The notes: a model not told the origin generated them from the sequence alone. Shown: positions 53,948 through 63,293, counted from the stretch's first letter. The stretch: DNA of 64,000 bases from Eubacterium sp. 1001713B170207_170306_E7 (GCF_015547515.1 NZ_JADMVE010000007.1:62001-126000), one strand, 5' to 3'. Program-made: numbers and translations.

Positions 53948-54924
53948 TGGCAGAAGAAAAAAACAATGTGTTGCTGGAAGTTAAAGACCTGAAAAAGTGG
54001 TTTCCCATCAAAGGCGGTTTCGGCAAGGAAAAGTCATTTGTCAAGGCGGTGGACGGCGTCAGCTTTACCCTTAACCGCAGTGAAACCCTCGGTATCGTAG
54101 GGGAGTCCGGCTGTGGTAAATCCACCATGGGCCGTTCGGTTCTCCGTCTGATCGAGCCGACGGAGGGCCAGATCATCTACGAGGGTGAGGACATCATGAC
54201 CCTGGACCGCAAGGCTCTGCGCACAAAGCGCAAGGAGTTCCAGATGATGTTCCAGGATCCTTACGCTTCGCTGAACCCGAGAATGACCGTCGGTGAAATC
54301 ATCGGCGAGCCTCTGGAGATTCAGACCGATATGAACAGCAAGGAGCGCGAGGCAAAGGTCCTTGAAATCATGGACCTGGTTGGGCTTAATACTCAGTATA
54401 TCCGGCGCTACCCCCACGAGTTCTCAGGCGGACAGCGCCAGAGAATCGGTATTGCCCGGGCAATTATTTTACAGCCAAAGCTTTTGGTATGTGATGAGCC
54501 CGTATCGGCCCTCGACGTTTCCATCCAGGCCCAGATCATCAATCTGATGGAGGACCTGCAGCACCATATGGGAATCGCGTTTATGTTTATTTCCCACGAT
54601 CTGAGCGTTGTGCGCCATATCTCAGATAAGGTTGCGGTCATGTACCTCGGCCATATTGTCGAGTATGCGGAAAAGGACGAGCTCTACAACAACCCGTCCC
54701 ATCCTTACACCATCGCGCTGTTGTCGGTTATCCCGACGGTTGAGAAAACCCAGAGGGAGAAGATCATTCTTCAGGGTGACCTGCCCAGCCCGGCCAACCC
54801 GCCGAGCGGCTGCTGCTTCCATACCCGCTGCTACAAAGCGCAGCAGATCTGTAAGGAATGCACCCCTGAGCTTAAGGATTTGGGCAACGGCCATATGTGC
54901 GCCTGCCACTTCCCGGGAAAATAG
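53947..54924 (+). CDS. dipeptide ABC transporter ATP-binding protein, DppF/OppF type
   Basis: Product of 325 residues from ATG 53947, with GGGAGGAAG about 8 bp upstream. Walker A is GESGCGKST near residue 57, the Q-loop [14 protein letters not shown], signature [13 protein letters not shown] near 158, and Walker [11 protein letters not shown] near 178. The C-terminal [15 protein letters not shown] mirrors its partner. The two ATPases form the heterodimeric motor of the importer. Confidence 0.94.
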   Translation: MAEEKNNVLLEVKDLKKWFPIKGGFGKEKSFVKAVDGVSFTLNRSETLGIVGESGCGKSTMGRSVLRLIEPTEGQIIYEGEDIMTLDRKALRTKRKEFQMMFQDPYASLNPRMTVGEIIGEPLEIQTDMNSKEREAKVLEIMDLVGLNTQYIRRYPHEFSGGQRQRIGIARAIILQPKLLVCDEPVSALDVSIQAQIINLMEDLQHHMGIAFMFISHDLSVVRHISDKVAVMYLGHIVEYAEKDELYNNPSHPYTIALLSVIPTVEKTQREKIILQGDLPSPANPPSGCCFHTRCYKAQQICKECTPELKDLGNGHMCACHFPGK

Positions 54925-54946
54925 ACCATTTACGATGAAGTTTGAC

Positions 54947-54970
54947 AAAAGCCTGGAAATCCAGGCTTTT
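54947..54970 (+). terminator. short hairpin before the epimerase gene
   Basis: AAAAGCCTGG / CCAGGCTTTT with a loop of four. The T run is only four bases, so it may end only part of the transcripts. Confidence 0.55.
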
Positions 54971-55017
54971 GCGCTGTATACAGGAACTTTAGCAGAATAA
55001 AGGGAGAAAGTATCTAA

Positions 55018-56082
55018 ATGAAAATTACGAAAATCAACACAAAACGTGTCAAGATTCCTTTGGTTGAACCGTTTCATATCTCACTGGGCGTTATCACCCA
55101 CGCGGAGCAGATTCTGGTGGAAATTGAAACCGATGAAGGCCTGGTGGGGATCGGCGAAGGCTCTGCCGCTGTTCTGATCAGCGGTGAAACCCTGGAAAGC
55201 ATTGAAGCCGGTATCCGCATCATGGAAAAGGATATTATCGGCTGCGATCCGATGGACATTGAAAAAATCTACTGGATCATGGACCGTGCCATTGCCCACT
55301 GTCCTTCGGCTAAAACCGCCATTGACCTCGCCTGCTATGATCTGATCGGTAAAATCACAAAAATGCCGTTATACAAGGTTTTAGGGGGAAATTCCAATAC
55401 CTTTGAAACAGACATGACGGTTGGGATCAACGATCCGGCTTATATGGCTGAAAAGGCGAGAACCCATGTGGCCGAAGGCTTTGACACCATCAAAACAAAG
55501 GTCGGCACCACGGTGGAGGCTGACGTGGCCCGCGTTAAGGCCATCCGCGACGCGGTGGGTCCGGACGTCAAAATCCGTCTGGACGCCAACCAGGGCTGGA
55601 CGCCAAAGGAAGCCATCTCTGTGATCAACAAGCTGGCCGACTACGACATCGAGCTCATCGAGCAGCCTGTACCTTACCATGACTTTGACGGTCTGGCATT
55701 CGTCACCGCCCATTCTCCGATTCCGATTATGAGTGATGAGAGCGTCTTTAATTCCAAGGATGCCATGCGCGCCATCAAAATGCACGCCGTTGACCTGATC
55801 AACATCAAGCTCATGAAGTGCGGCGGTATCCGCGAAGCGCTCAAGATCAACGCCATCGCAGAAGCGGCCGGCGTTGAGTGCATGCTGGGCTGTATGGCGG
55901 AAGAAAGCAACATTGGCGTGACCGCTGCCGCCAGCCTGGGCGCTGCCATGAAAAACATCACAAGAGCGGATCTGGACGCACACCTGACCCTGACCGACGT
56001 GGCCGTAAAGGGCGGCGTTATCATGGAAAACGGCAAGACCATGATCCTGCCTGAAAAACCAGGCCTGGGTCTGGAAAGATAG
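55018..56082 (+). CDS. dipeptide epimerase (enolase superfamily, L-Ala-D/L-Glu type)
   Basis: Product of 354 residues. The muconate-lactonising subgroup set is complete: TIKTKVG (Lys-x-Lys base, near residue 160), RLDANQGW (Asp, near 187), ELIEQP (Glu, near 213), MSDESVF (Asp, near 238) and NIKLMKCGG (Lys, near 264). Such enzymes epimerise L-Ala-D-Glu from peptidoglycan to L-Ala-L-Glu. Its place after a dipeptide importer supports a role in murein peptide use; the exact dipeptide is inferred. GGGAGAAAG precedes the ATG. Confidence 0.88.
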   Translation: MKITKINTKRVKIPLVEPFHISLGVITHAEQILVEIETDEGLVGIGEGSAAVLISGETLESIEAGIRIMEKDIIGCDPMDIEKIYWIMDRAIAHCPSAKTAIDLACYDLIGKITKMPLYKVLGGNSNTFETDMTVGINDPAYMAEKARTHVAEGFDTIKTKVGTTVEADVARVKAIRDAVGPDVKIRLDANQGWTPKEAISVINKLADYDIELIEQPVPYHDFDGLAFVTAHSPIPIMSDESVFNSKDAMRAIKMHAVDLINIKLMKCGGIREALKINAIAEAAGVECMLGCMAEESNIGVTAAASLGAAMKNITRADLDAHLTLTDVAVKGGVIMENGKTMILPEKPGLGLER

Positions 56083-56108
56083 GAAGAAAATTAAAGAATA
56101 AACGAAAA

Positions 56109-56150
56109 AACAGCCGCCAGCTGCTCTTTGCAGTCTGGCGGCTGTTTTTT
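56109..56150 (+). terminator. Rho-independent terminator
   Basis: AACAGCCGCCAG / CTGGCGGCTGTT with TTTT. Confidence 0.93.
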
Positions 56151-56159
56151 AAATGGAAA

Positions 56160-56293
56160 ATTGAGAATGGAAAATGGAGAATTACGAAACAAAATGCTAT
56201 GCATTTTGATTGGACGCGGCCTGCGGCCGCAATCTCAACCGCTTTTGCGCTGATAAAAGGGTTCGTAAATTCTCAATTCTGTATTCTCCATTA
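56160..56293. repeat. palindromic intergenic element (MITE- or REP-like)
   Basis: Inverted arms GGAGAATTACGAA (56176-56188) and TTCGTAAATTCTC (56262-56274), extended outward by ATTGAGAAT- and AATGGAGAAT-like words on both sides. A perfect inner hairpin CAAAATGC / GCATTTTG (56190-56208) and a GC-rich palindrome around 56216-56230 lie between. No coding frame. Confidence 0.6.
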
Positions 56294-56296
56294 TTT

Positions 56297-58642
56297 CTAT
56301 TCCGCGTTGACGACATCCACGATGTCCATACGGCGGATTTTTTGGGTTGGGCCGATGATGGACAAAAGGGTCGTGGCCAGGGCTAAGCCGATGATGATGG
56401 CCAGAGGCAGCCAGGGCAGGGCCCAGGCGTCGCCCCAGCGGGCGGTGATCATCTGGCCGTAGAGAAAGGCGTGCAGGGGCAGGCCCAGAACTGTGCCGGC
56501 CGCGCAGCCTGCCAGAGCGTAGGCGGCAGACTCGGAGGCGACCATCCGCACCAGCTGCCGGCCGGACATACCCACCGCGCGCATGACGCCGTACTGGCCC
56601 ATGCGGCTGGAGACGCTGATGTTCATGCTGTTGATGATATTGAACACGGTGATCAGGGCAATGATGAACAGAAAGCCGTAAACAAAGGTGGACATGGTGT
56701 AAAAGGCGGAGCGGGCCTCCTGATTGCTCTGCCTGGAATCGGCCACGGCGATGTCATAGCCCGGGGTACCGCTGTGGGTCTTTTCGGCGGACTGGACCAG
56801 GGCGTTGACCGCGTCGATGGTGCTGCTGCCCGCGGCGTCGCCGACCTGCAGGTCGATGACTGTATAGCCCTGGCGGCCCACGAGATGGTCAAAGGCAGCC
56901 TCGGAGCTGATGAGGATTTCGCCGCTGTCCCCGGCGTTAAAGGGCAGGGAGGAGAGCACCCCGCCCACGGTGACGGTTCTGGAGCCGCCGGGCAGTGCCA
57001 GGGTGATGGTGTCGCCGGTGGTCCAGCCCTGGCCGTTGTCATAGCTGACCAGCACCGTATCCGGCTTTTCGCGGATCGTGTCAAGGCTGCCGTCTACCAG
57101 AGTGGCCCCAGCCCAGTCAAGCTGCTGATCCTCGTAGGAGATCAGGCTGAGGTCCGGGCCGCCCTCCTGGGGCAGCGGGGCGTACTTCCGGCCAAAAACC
57201 CGCTCGACGCCCGGAACGGCGGCCAGCTGGGCAACCAGCTCATCGGGCAGATAAAGGCCTTCCTGCTCCAGCGCCACGGTGATGTCCGGCGTGCTTGGCT
57301 TGAGGGGGCGCATGGCATGGGACATAAAGTCGATGAATACCGTGAAGGACAGAAAGAGGATAATGCTGATGGCAAAGGAGGCAGCCATGAGGGCCATATT
57401 TTTCCGGTTTCCAAAGGCGTGGCTGGCGCCCATGGCCAGCTCCACGGGCAGGCGGCTGGTCCGGGCCGCCCTGTGCACCCTGGGCCGGCTGCTTTCCAGA
57501 TTGCCGGTAACCGCGTTCAGGGGAGAAACCCCTGACGCTTTTTTACAGGGGGACATGGCCGCCAGGAATACGGTCAGGAAGCCGACGACAACGCCGGCGG
57601 CCAGGCCGATGGGGCTGAGCTGAAACAGGGGCAGGCCGCCGTAAAAGGTCGGGTTGAAATGCCCCACCACCGCGCAGCAGATCCAGATAATGACCGTGCC
57701 GGCAAGCAGCCCCAGAGGGATGCCCCGCAGGCTGAAGCCAAGGCTTTCGCGGCGCACGTACCGGCGCACCTGCTTTTTCGACGCGCCCAGGCAGCGCAGC
57801 AGGCCAAAGAACCGGGTCCGCTCCAGAACGCTGATGTTAAAGCTGCTGGAAATCATGATGGTGCCTGCGGTCAGCACGAGCAGGAAAAGCACCAGCGCGA
57901 TGCCGTAAAGGGAATAGGCGTAGGGATCGCCGCTGACGCCGTAAAGCCCCAGGAGACGCTGGTTTTCCTGTATCTGGTCCGGGGACAGGCCGTAGGTGGC
58001 CTGAATATCCGCGATGCCGGGACGGATGTCAAGGGGGCTTTTGAACTGGACATAACAGGCGGACTGGGTATCCCGGCCCGAAAGGGCCTGGATGCCGGCT
58101 TCGTTGAAAAAGGCAGCGTGGCGGTCTTTTGATTTGAGGGCGGAAAAATCATTGAAGACGCCGCTGATGGTGAAGGTGACCGGCGGGCCGCCCACCGCCT
58201 CAGTGGTGATTGTGTCGCCGATGGACAGGCCCAGCTGCTCCAGGGCCTGACGGTCGATGAGGGCCTCGCCCGGCTGCATTGGAAAGCTTCCTTCGTTTAC
58301 CGTGAGGCCCATCTCCTGTGCGAGGGCTTCGCTGCTGCCCTGGAGCAGAAGTTCTTTGCCGTCCAGGGCTGTGCTGGCAGCGGCGGTGAGCTGGCCGGAA
58401 ACGGCCACGTCGGGCCGGAGGCTGATCATCTGGCCGGCGGCTGCGTCCAGGTCTTTAAGGATCACATGAAAATTGCCGACCTCCCGGATGGCCCGGTCCA
58501 CCTCGGCCCGGATAGCCATGTCGGCCATGCCGAAGATGGCTGTGACCAGGCAGACCGCAATGGTGATACAGAGCACGGTGATCCGGTTTTTCTTCCGGTG
58601 CGCCCTTGCGTACTGGGGGATGAGATCGAGATAGCTTTTCAT
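56297..58642 (-). CDS. FtsX-family ABC transporter permease
   Basis: Product of 781 residues. One membrane helix lies near residues 20-43, then an extracellular MacB-like part, three helices around 245-370, a helix near 415-440, a second periplasm-like part, and three helices near 665-770. This is the two-FtsX-domain layout of Gram-positive MacB/BceB-like or lipoprotein-release permeases. Its start overlaps the ATPase gene by 4 bp. The substrate could be an antimicrobial peptide or a lipid; nothing in the sequence decides. Confidence 0.88.
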   Translation of the reverse strand: MKSYLDLIPQYARAHRKKNRITVLCITIAVCLVTAIFGMADMAIRAEVDRAIREVGNFHVILKDLDAAAGQMISLRPDVAVSGQLTAAASTALDGKELLLQGSSEALAQEMGLTVNEGSFPMQPGEALIDRQALEQLGLSIGDTITTEAVGGPPVTFTISGVFNDFSALKSKDRHAAFFNEAGIQALSGRDTQSACYVQFKSPLDIRPGIADIQATYGLSPDQIQENQRLLGLYGVSGDPYAYSLYGIALVLFLLVLTAGTIMISSSFNISVLERTRFFGLLRCLGASKKQVRRYVRRESLGFSLRGIPLGLLAGTVIIWICCAVVGHFNPTFYGGLPLFQLSPIGLAAGVVVGFLTVFLAAMSPCKKASGVSPLNAVTGNLESSRPRVHRAARTSRLPVELAMGASHAFGNRKNMALMAASFAISIILFLSFTVFIDFMSHAMRPLKPSTPDITVALEQEGLYLPDELVAQLAAVPGVERVFGRKYAPLPQEGGPDLSLISYEDQQLDWAGATLVDGSLDTIREKPDTVLVSYDNGQGWTTGDTITLALPGGSRTVTVGGVLSSLPFNAGDSGEILISSEAAFDHLVGRQGYTVIDLQVGDAAGSSTIDAVNALVQSAEKTHSGTPGYDIAVADSRQSNQEARSAFYTMSTFVYGFLFIIALITVFNIINSMNISVSSRMGQYGVMRAVGMSGRQLVRMVASESAAYALAGCAAGTVLGLPLHAFLYGQMITARWGDAWALPWLPLAIIIGLALATTLLSIIGPTQKIRRMDIVDVVNAE

Positions 58643-59322
58643 TGCCGGGCACCTCCCAGATCGGTGAGTATGCCGTCGGAGACCTGGAGCACCCGGTCGG
58701 CCTGCTGGGCGATGGCCGGGTTGTGGGTGATCATGAGAATGGTCTGACGGTAGCGGCGTGAGGTCGATTTGAGCAGGGAGATGACCTCGCGGCTGTTTTT
58801 GCTGTCCAGGTTGCCGGTGGGCTCATCGGCCAGAATGAGCATGGGGCGGGTGATGAGGGCCCGGCCGATGGCCACGCGCTGCTGCTGTCCGCCGGAGAGC
58901 TGCCGGGGCAGATGGCTCCGGCGGTCCTTCAGCCCGAGTACGGTCAGCAGCTCCTCCACATAGGCCTGATCGGGCTTCTGGTAGTCGAGCAAAAGGGGGA
59001 AGATGATGTTCTGCTCCACATTGAGCTCGGGGATCAGGTTGTAGGACTGGAAGATAAAGCCAATGCTGCGTCTTCGGAAAACGGTGAGCTGCTCCTCCTT
59101 CATGGAGAAGATATCCTTGCCGTCGATGAGGATCTGCCCCTGTGTGGGGGTGTCCAGCGCGCCGAGGGTGTTGAACAGCGTGGTCTTTCCGGAGCCGGAT
59201 TCGCCCACCACGGCCACGAATTCGCCTTTGGCGATGTTAAAGGAGACGTTTTTCAGGGCTTCGACCCGGGCGTTGCCGTCTCCGTAGGTTTTGGTCAGTT
59301 TTTTTACTGTAAGCAGGTTCAT
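58639..59322 (-). CDS. MacB/LolD-type ABC transporter ATP-binding protein
   Basis: Product of 227 residues from ATG 59322 (a GTG four codons upstream lies in the ribosome site AAAGGTGG). Walker A is [10 protein letters not shown]-loop [12 protein letters not shown], signature [14 protein letters not shown], Walker [14 protein letters not shown]. The [11 protein letters not shown] segment and short length are typical of the MacB/LolD/FtsE group. It works with the FtsX-like permease. Confidence 0.92.
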   Translation of the reverse strand: MNLLTVKKLTKTYGDGNARVEALKNVSFNIAKGEFVAVVGESGSGKTTLFNTLGALDTPTQGQILIDGKDIFSMKEEQLTVFRRRSIGFIFQSYNLIPELNVEQNIIFPLLLDYQKPDQAYVEELLTVLGLKDRRSHLPRQLSGGQQQRVAIGRALITRPMLILADEPTGNLDSKNSREVISLLKSTSRRYRQTILMITHNPAIAQQADRVLQVSDGILTDLGGARQ

Positions 59323-59352
59323 ACTGTTTACCACCTTTCTTGATCTGCTGTC

Positions 59353-59395
59353 AGGATAACACGGTGAGCTTACGGGCAGGTGTCGGCAAGCTTAC
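59353..59395 (-). promoter_or_regulatory. candidate promoter and response-regulator site upstream of the ABC genes
   Basis: On the minus strand two direct repeats GTAAGCT start 22 bp apart (59395-59389 and 59373-59367), followed by an extended -10 TG-T-TATCCT (59358-59353). The repeats cover the -35 zone. Two-turn spacing is typical of OmpR-type regulators. The upstream repeat overlaps the kinase stop codon. Confidence 0.5.
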
Positions 59396-60639
59396 AATTC
59401 TGTCATCTTCAAAAAAGTCATGGTAAACAGAGCGCCCTGTCCGGGGCGGCTCTCCACCGAGAGCGTGCCGCTGTGGGCCTCGGTAACGGCCCGGGCCAGC
59501 GGGAGCCCCAGCCCGGCGCCCTGGGTATCCTGGGAGAAGCGGCTGCGGTAAAAGCGCTTGAAGATATGGTGGATATCCTCGGGGGCAATGCCGCTGCCGT
59601 CATCCTGTACCGTGATGCGGGTGAGGGCCGGGCTGGTATCCCAGCTAACTGTGATACAGCCGCCGGCGCGGGTGTGGTCGAGGGCGTTTTTGATCAGGTT
59701 GCTGACGGCCTCGGTGAGCCAGTCGGGGTCGTAAAGAAGCCTCAGGGACGGGTCTCCGGAAAAGCGCAGGGCTTTCTGCTCGCGCCGGGCCCTGGTCTCA
59801 AAGCTGAGGCGCAGGGCGTCCATCATGGTTTGGACGGGCAGCAGGTCTGGCTTCAGGGTGATGGCGCCCGCGTCCAGACGGGTGATCTTCAGCAGGTTCT
59901 GGATCAGGGTTTCCATGCGGTCCAGAGAGGCGGCGGCCTTGCCGGTAAAGCGGGCCAGCACAGCCGGGTCCGTTCCGTCTGCCTGCAGGATCTCGTTGTA
60001 CATTCTCAGGGCGGCCAGAGGTGTTTTCAGCTGATGGGAAATGTCGGAAAGGGTGTCCTTGAGGAAGGCCTTTGCCTTTTTCTCGGTATCGAGGTGGGCG
60101 GTGAGGGAGGTGGCAAGGCTGTTGATGTCCCCAAAGAGACGGTACAGGCTGCCCTCGGCGCTGTCCTCCAGCCGGGCTTCGGTGCAGCCGCCCATAAAGC
60201 GCTTAAGCTGGCAGCCGGCCCGGGTGATGGTGCGCTGCTGGGCCTGGAAGTACAGCCCGCTGAGCGCTGCGGCGCAGAGGGTGAAAAGCAGGCCGTAGGC
60301 CAGCAGCGTGAGCATGCCGCTGTGCCGGAAGGCAGACAGAAAAGGCAGGTAGGCGGACGGGGTGTCCGGCGTATAGCCGGCCTGGGCCAGCAGGGCGGCC
60401 CCGGCCTCCCCCTCTCCCGCGCTGAGGTCCTGGGTAAAGACCGCGGCCACCTCGGCGGCGGGCAGTCCCTTGTCGAGCAGGGCGCCGGCCAGCTCAGTAT
60501 CCCGGCTGTACAGGGCGCTCCGGGTGCTGCCAAAGAGGGAAAAGGCCATGAGCTGCCCCACGAGCAGCAGCAACCCGGCCGCGGCACCGAGGGCCAGATA
60601 AAAACGCCGGATGTCCCGGTTGCTGAGAATGGCGCTCAT
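59392..60639 (-). CDS. sensor histidine kinase (HisKA type)
   Basis: Product of 415 residues from ATG 60639 (CCGGAGG upstream; overlaps the regulator stop, ATGA). Two membrane helices (near 12-35 and 135-155) flank a ~100-residue outside part. A HAMP-like segment precedes the phospho-acceptor His in DISHQLKTPLAALR (near 205). The ATPase part has NLIKNALDHT, GSGIAPEDI and GAGLGLPLAR. It pairs with the adjacent OmpR-type regulator and probably controls the ABC genes. Confidence 0.92.
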   Translation of the reverse strand: MSAILSNRDIRRFYLALGAAAGLLLLVGQLMAFSLFGSTRSALYSRDTELAGALLDKGLPAAEVAAVFTQDLSAGEGEAGAALLAQAGYTPDTPSAYLPFLSAFRHSGMLTLLAYGLLFTLCAAALSGLYFQAQQRTITRAGCQLKRFMGGCTEARLEDSAEGSLYRLFGDINSLATSLTAHLDTEKKAKAFLKDTLSDISHQLKTPLAALRMYNEILQADGTDPAVLARFTGKAAASLDRMETLIQNLLKITRLDAGAITLKPDLLPVQTMMDALRLSFETRARREQKALRFSGDPSLRLLYDPDWLTEAVSNLIKNALDHTRAGGCITVSWDTSPALTRITVQDDGSGIAPEDIHHIFKRFYRSRFSQDTQGAGLGLPLARAVTEAHSGTLSVESRPGQGALFTMTFLKMTEL

Positions 60640-61337
60640 GCTCCGGCCTCCGGACCCGCTGCCTGCCATTTATAGCCCATGCCGCGCACGGTGACCAGCA
60701 GGCTGGGACGGTTGGGATCGTCCTCGATCTTGCTGCGCAGGCGTCTTATATAGACGGAGAGGGTGTTGTCGTCCACAAAATCACCGGAGCTGTCCCAAAG
60801 GCGCTCGAGAATGGTGCTCCGGCTCAGCACCAGGCCGGGGTTCTGTAAAAACAGCACCAGCAGGCGCTGCTCGGCGGCGGTGAGCTCCAGGGGACGGCCG
60901 TTTTTGGCCGCGCTGCCCCGCAGCAGGTCCACGGCAATGCCCCGGCTCTCAAGGGTGGTGGACTGAAGGCTTCTGGCCCGGCGCAGCAGAGCCTTTATCC
61001 GGGAGACCAGCTCGCCCAGATTAAAGGGCTTGGTGATGTAGTCGTCGCCGCCGATGTCCAGGCCCATGACCACGTTGACCTCCTCGTCGGAAGCGGTCAG
61101 GAATATGATGGGCACCTCGGAGCGGCGGCGGACGCTGCGGCAGATGTCAAAGCCGGTGCCGTCGGGCAGGGTGAGGTCCAGCAGCAGCAGATCAAAGGAC
61201 TCCTGGCCGAAAAGGGCCAGGGCCTCCTGCACGGTCCGGGCAATGCGGATGGCAAAGCCGTTTTTGACCAGGGTATATTCGAGCCCGTCAATGAGGCTTG
61301 TGTCGTCTTCAACTAAAAGGATACGGTTCTGGATCAT
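60636..61337 (-). CDS. OmpR-family response regulator
   Basis: Product of 233 residues from ATG 61337 (CAGGAGG 6 bp upstream). The receiver domain has VEDD near residue 8, the phospho-acceptor Asp in LLLDLTLPDG near 53 and a Lys in TKPF near 103. The C-terminal winged helix includes LELTAAEQRLL and DNTLSVYIRRLRSKI. The ribosome site is inside a 37-bp palindrome (listed separately). The gene ends in the start codon of the kinase. Confidence 0.94.
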   Translation of the reverse strand: MIQNRILLVEDDTSLIDGLEYTLVKNGFAIRIARTVQEALALFGQESFDLLLLDLTLPDGTGFDICRSVRRRSEVPIIFLTASDEEVNVVMGLDIGGDDYITKPFNLGELVSRIKALLRRARSLQSTTLESRGIAVDLLRGSAAKNGRPLELTAAEQRLLVLFLQNPGLVLSRSTILERLWDSSGDFVDDNTLSVYIRRLRSKIEDDPNRPSLLVTVRGMGYKWQAAGPEAGA

Positions 61338-61343
61338 AATAAA

Positions 61344-61380
61344 CCTCCTGTGCATAATAAATTTATTATAGCACAGGAGG
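61344..61380 (-). promoter_or_regulatory. 37-bp near-perfect palindrome containing the regulator's ribosome site and a -10 box
   Basis: CCTCCTGTGC-ATAATAAA meets TTTATTAT-A-GCACAGGAGG, with one unpaired base. On the minus strand it contains TATAAT (61370-61365) and, at its end, the AGGAGG used by the response regulator. In a read-through message CCUCCU would pair with AGGAGG and hide the ribosome site. A message started at the internal -10 would lack the first arm. Confidence 0.65.
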
Positions 61381-61400
61381 TCAAATGGATTGCTGAAAAA

Positions 61401-63293
61401 TCAGGAAAGGGGCACGCCGGAGTGAAGAATGACCGACAGGGTAAAGACACTATCCTGAACCTCATAACGCAGGGTGCCCTGGTATTTTTCGGCGATGGCG
61501 GCCATGCTGGTCAGGCCGATGCCGCAGTGGCGGCCGCCCTTGGAGGAGTGTCCCGGCGGGGGCACGGCGCCGGGACGGCACCGGTTGGTCAGGATAATGA
61601 CCAGATAGCGGCTGTTTCTTATGGAGATGCTCAGGTCCAGGAAAGGCTCTCGGGTATCCCGGCAGGCATCCACGGCGTTTTCCAGGGCGTTGCCCAGGAG
61701 CACGCAGAGGTCGGTGTCGGAAAAGGGCACGGTCTGGGGCAGCACCGCGCGGCAGGCAGCCGGCCAGCCCAGGGCCTTTGCCGTATCCAGGTAGTGGGCG
61801 ATGATGAGGCTGGCGCTGCGGTGGGCGCAGTACACAGAGGAGGGACCCTGCGGAATGGAACCAGAGCAGGCGTCGAGGTAGTCCCGAAGCCCCTCGTAAT
61901 CGCTGCAGTCCAGGCAGTGCCGCATGAGACGGTAATGCTGGCGCAGGTCGTGGCGGAGGCGGGCAGTGGCCTCAATGCTCTCCTTGAGCTCCGAATAGCG
62001 GTTTTCCTCCAGCCGCAGCTGGAGCTGAGTATAATGGTTCTGGGTCCTCAGCCGGTAAACCTCAAGGAAGGCGTGGGCGCTCTGAGCAAGGAGGATAGCT
62101 GCCAGAATCAGGATAAAGATAAACACAGCGGCCTCCACCATCCAGCCGCCCACAATGGGCTCGTACAGCGGGTAGAGGCGGTCGCAGACCAGGGCGGCGG
62201 CAAAGACCGCCAGGCCGCAGCCCAGAGCAGTCTGCTGCCAGCCGGGTTCCGGGTTTCCGGTAAGGAGCGCTGCCGCGAGGTACAAGACCACGCCCCATTT
62301 ATAAAAGTCGATGAGCAGGCTGAAGCCCGTCAGGGTTTTCAGGGTTCCCGCGCTACCCCACAGGGGAAAGAGCACAACAGCCAGGCAGATGAGCCCAGCA
62401 GCGGCCAGAGCCGGCGCCTGTTTTTTAAGGGACAGCCCGCACAGTTGCCCACAGACCAGCAGAAGCAGCAGGAACTGCAGGTAGCCGCACAGATGCTCCA
62501 GGCTGTACCAGAATTCGCCGCCTGGGGCCAGCATATGGACAAGGGGGTAGCCCGAGGCCCCGATAAACGCCAGACAGAGCAGGCCATAGGGAACCAGGGT
62601 GGAAAAGGCCCTTGTTTTCAGCCCGAGCACCAGGTAGAAAACACCGGCCAGCAGGGCGGTGCAGCCGGCAAAAAGAGTGGCGGCCAGCCGCTTGAGCCAC
62701 AGCAGGTTCAGGGCGTTCGCGGTGCCCAGGGCAGGCGGATAGGTCAGGCCGCTGTAAAAATGGTGGTCGTCGGAAACAGCCAGCAGCAGCTCAATTTTTT
62801 CAGTGCCCCGGGGCAGGGACACCATCCGGACAGCGGCGCCGTCATCCCCGGATTCGGCCGAGAGGACGCCGTTTATATAAAGCGCATAGGAGCCGTAGAC
62901 CTCCGGCACCTCAAGAAACAGGGCGGTTCCGGCCAGGGCGCTGTCCAGAAGCAGGGTCTGCCGGTAGGTGGCACTGCCGTGGGGCTCCTCGGCGCCCAGA
63001 TCAAAACCCTGAGCCTGGCCGATGGTGATGAGGGCATTGGGCAGCGGCTTGTCCTGGGAAAGACGCTCAGGGGTCAGGTACTGGTATTGGTAAAACTCCC
63101 AGCCTCTGGCGAGAAAAACAGCCTGGCTGTCCGACAGGTCCGGGGCCGTCAGGCGTGTGACGCCGCCGGTGGTACCGGGGCCTGGGGCGGTATATTTGTT
63201 GTTGAAGGTCGCGCTGGCGGTAAAGAGGCCAAAGGCCAGCGCCGCCGCTGCCAGAACAGGCAGCAGGAATGAATGCAGGGCGTGTTTTTTCAA
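61401..63293 (-). CDS. 7TM sensor kinase with GHKL ATPase domain
   Basis: Product of 630 residues. An N-terminal helix (7-28) is followed by an outside beta-rich domain (~40-195, resembling 7TMR-DISM extracellular modules), about seven membrane helices (~205-410), a coiled linker and a GHKL-type kinase part. RLRHDLRQHYRLM near residue 455 holds the probable phospho-His. NALENAVDAC near 550 and GIGLTSM near 600 are N- and G-box parts. The usual LytTR partner is absent; the next regulator is OmpR-type with its own kinase. Start overlaps the upstream gene by 4 bp. Confidence 0.85.
   Translation of the reverse strand: MKKHALHSFLLPVLAAAALAFGLFTASATFNNKYTAPGPGTTGGVTRLTAPDLSDSQAVFLARGWEFYQYQYLTPERLSQDKPLPNALITIGQAQGFDLGAEEPHGSATYRQTLLLDSALAGTALFLEVPEVYGSYALYINGVLSAESGDDGAAVRMVSLPRGTEKIELLLAVSDDHHFYSGLTYPPALGTANALNLLWLKRLAATLFAGCTALLAGVFYLVLGLKTRAFSTLVPYGLLCLAFIGASGYPLVHMLAPGGEFWYSLEHLCGYLQFLLLLLVCGQLCGLSLKKQAPALAAAGLICLAVVLFPLWGSAGTLKTLTGFSLLIDFYKWGVVLYLAAALLTGNPEPGWQQTALGCGLAVFAAALVCDRLYPLYEPIVGGWMVEAAVFIFILILAAILLAQSAHAFLEVYRLRTQNHYTQLQLRLEENRYSELKESIEATARLRHDLRQHYRLMRHCLDCSDYEGLRDYLDACSGSIPQGPSSVYCAHRSASLIIAHYLDTAKALGWPAACRAVLPQTVPFSDTDLCVLLGNALENAVDACRDTREPFLDLSISIRNSRYLVIILTNRCRPGAVPPPGHSSKGGRHCGIGLTSMAAIAEKYQGTLRYEVQDSVFTLSVILHSGVPLS

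Noticed and set aside
56471-57535. 354-codon plus-strand frame opposite the FtsX permease
   Set aside because: No recognisable protein and no ribosome site; shadow of the permease gene.
59380-60675. 431-codon plus-strand frame opposite the histidine kinase
   Set aside because: No domain, repetitive Gly/Gln composition, opposite a clear HisKA kinase.
61350-63272. 640-codon open frame on the plus strand opposite the GHKL kinase
   Set aside because: Low-complexity Gly/Gln/Ala-rich product antisense to a well-supported gene; a by-product of high GC and codon bias.
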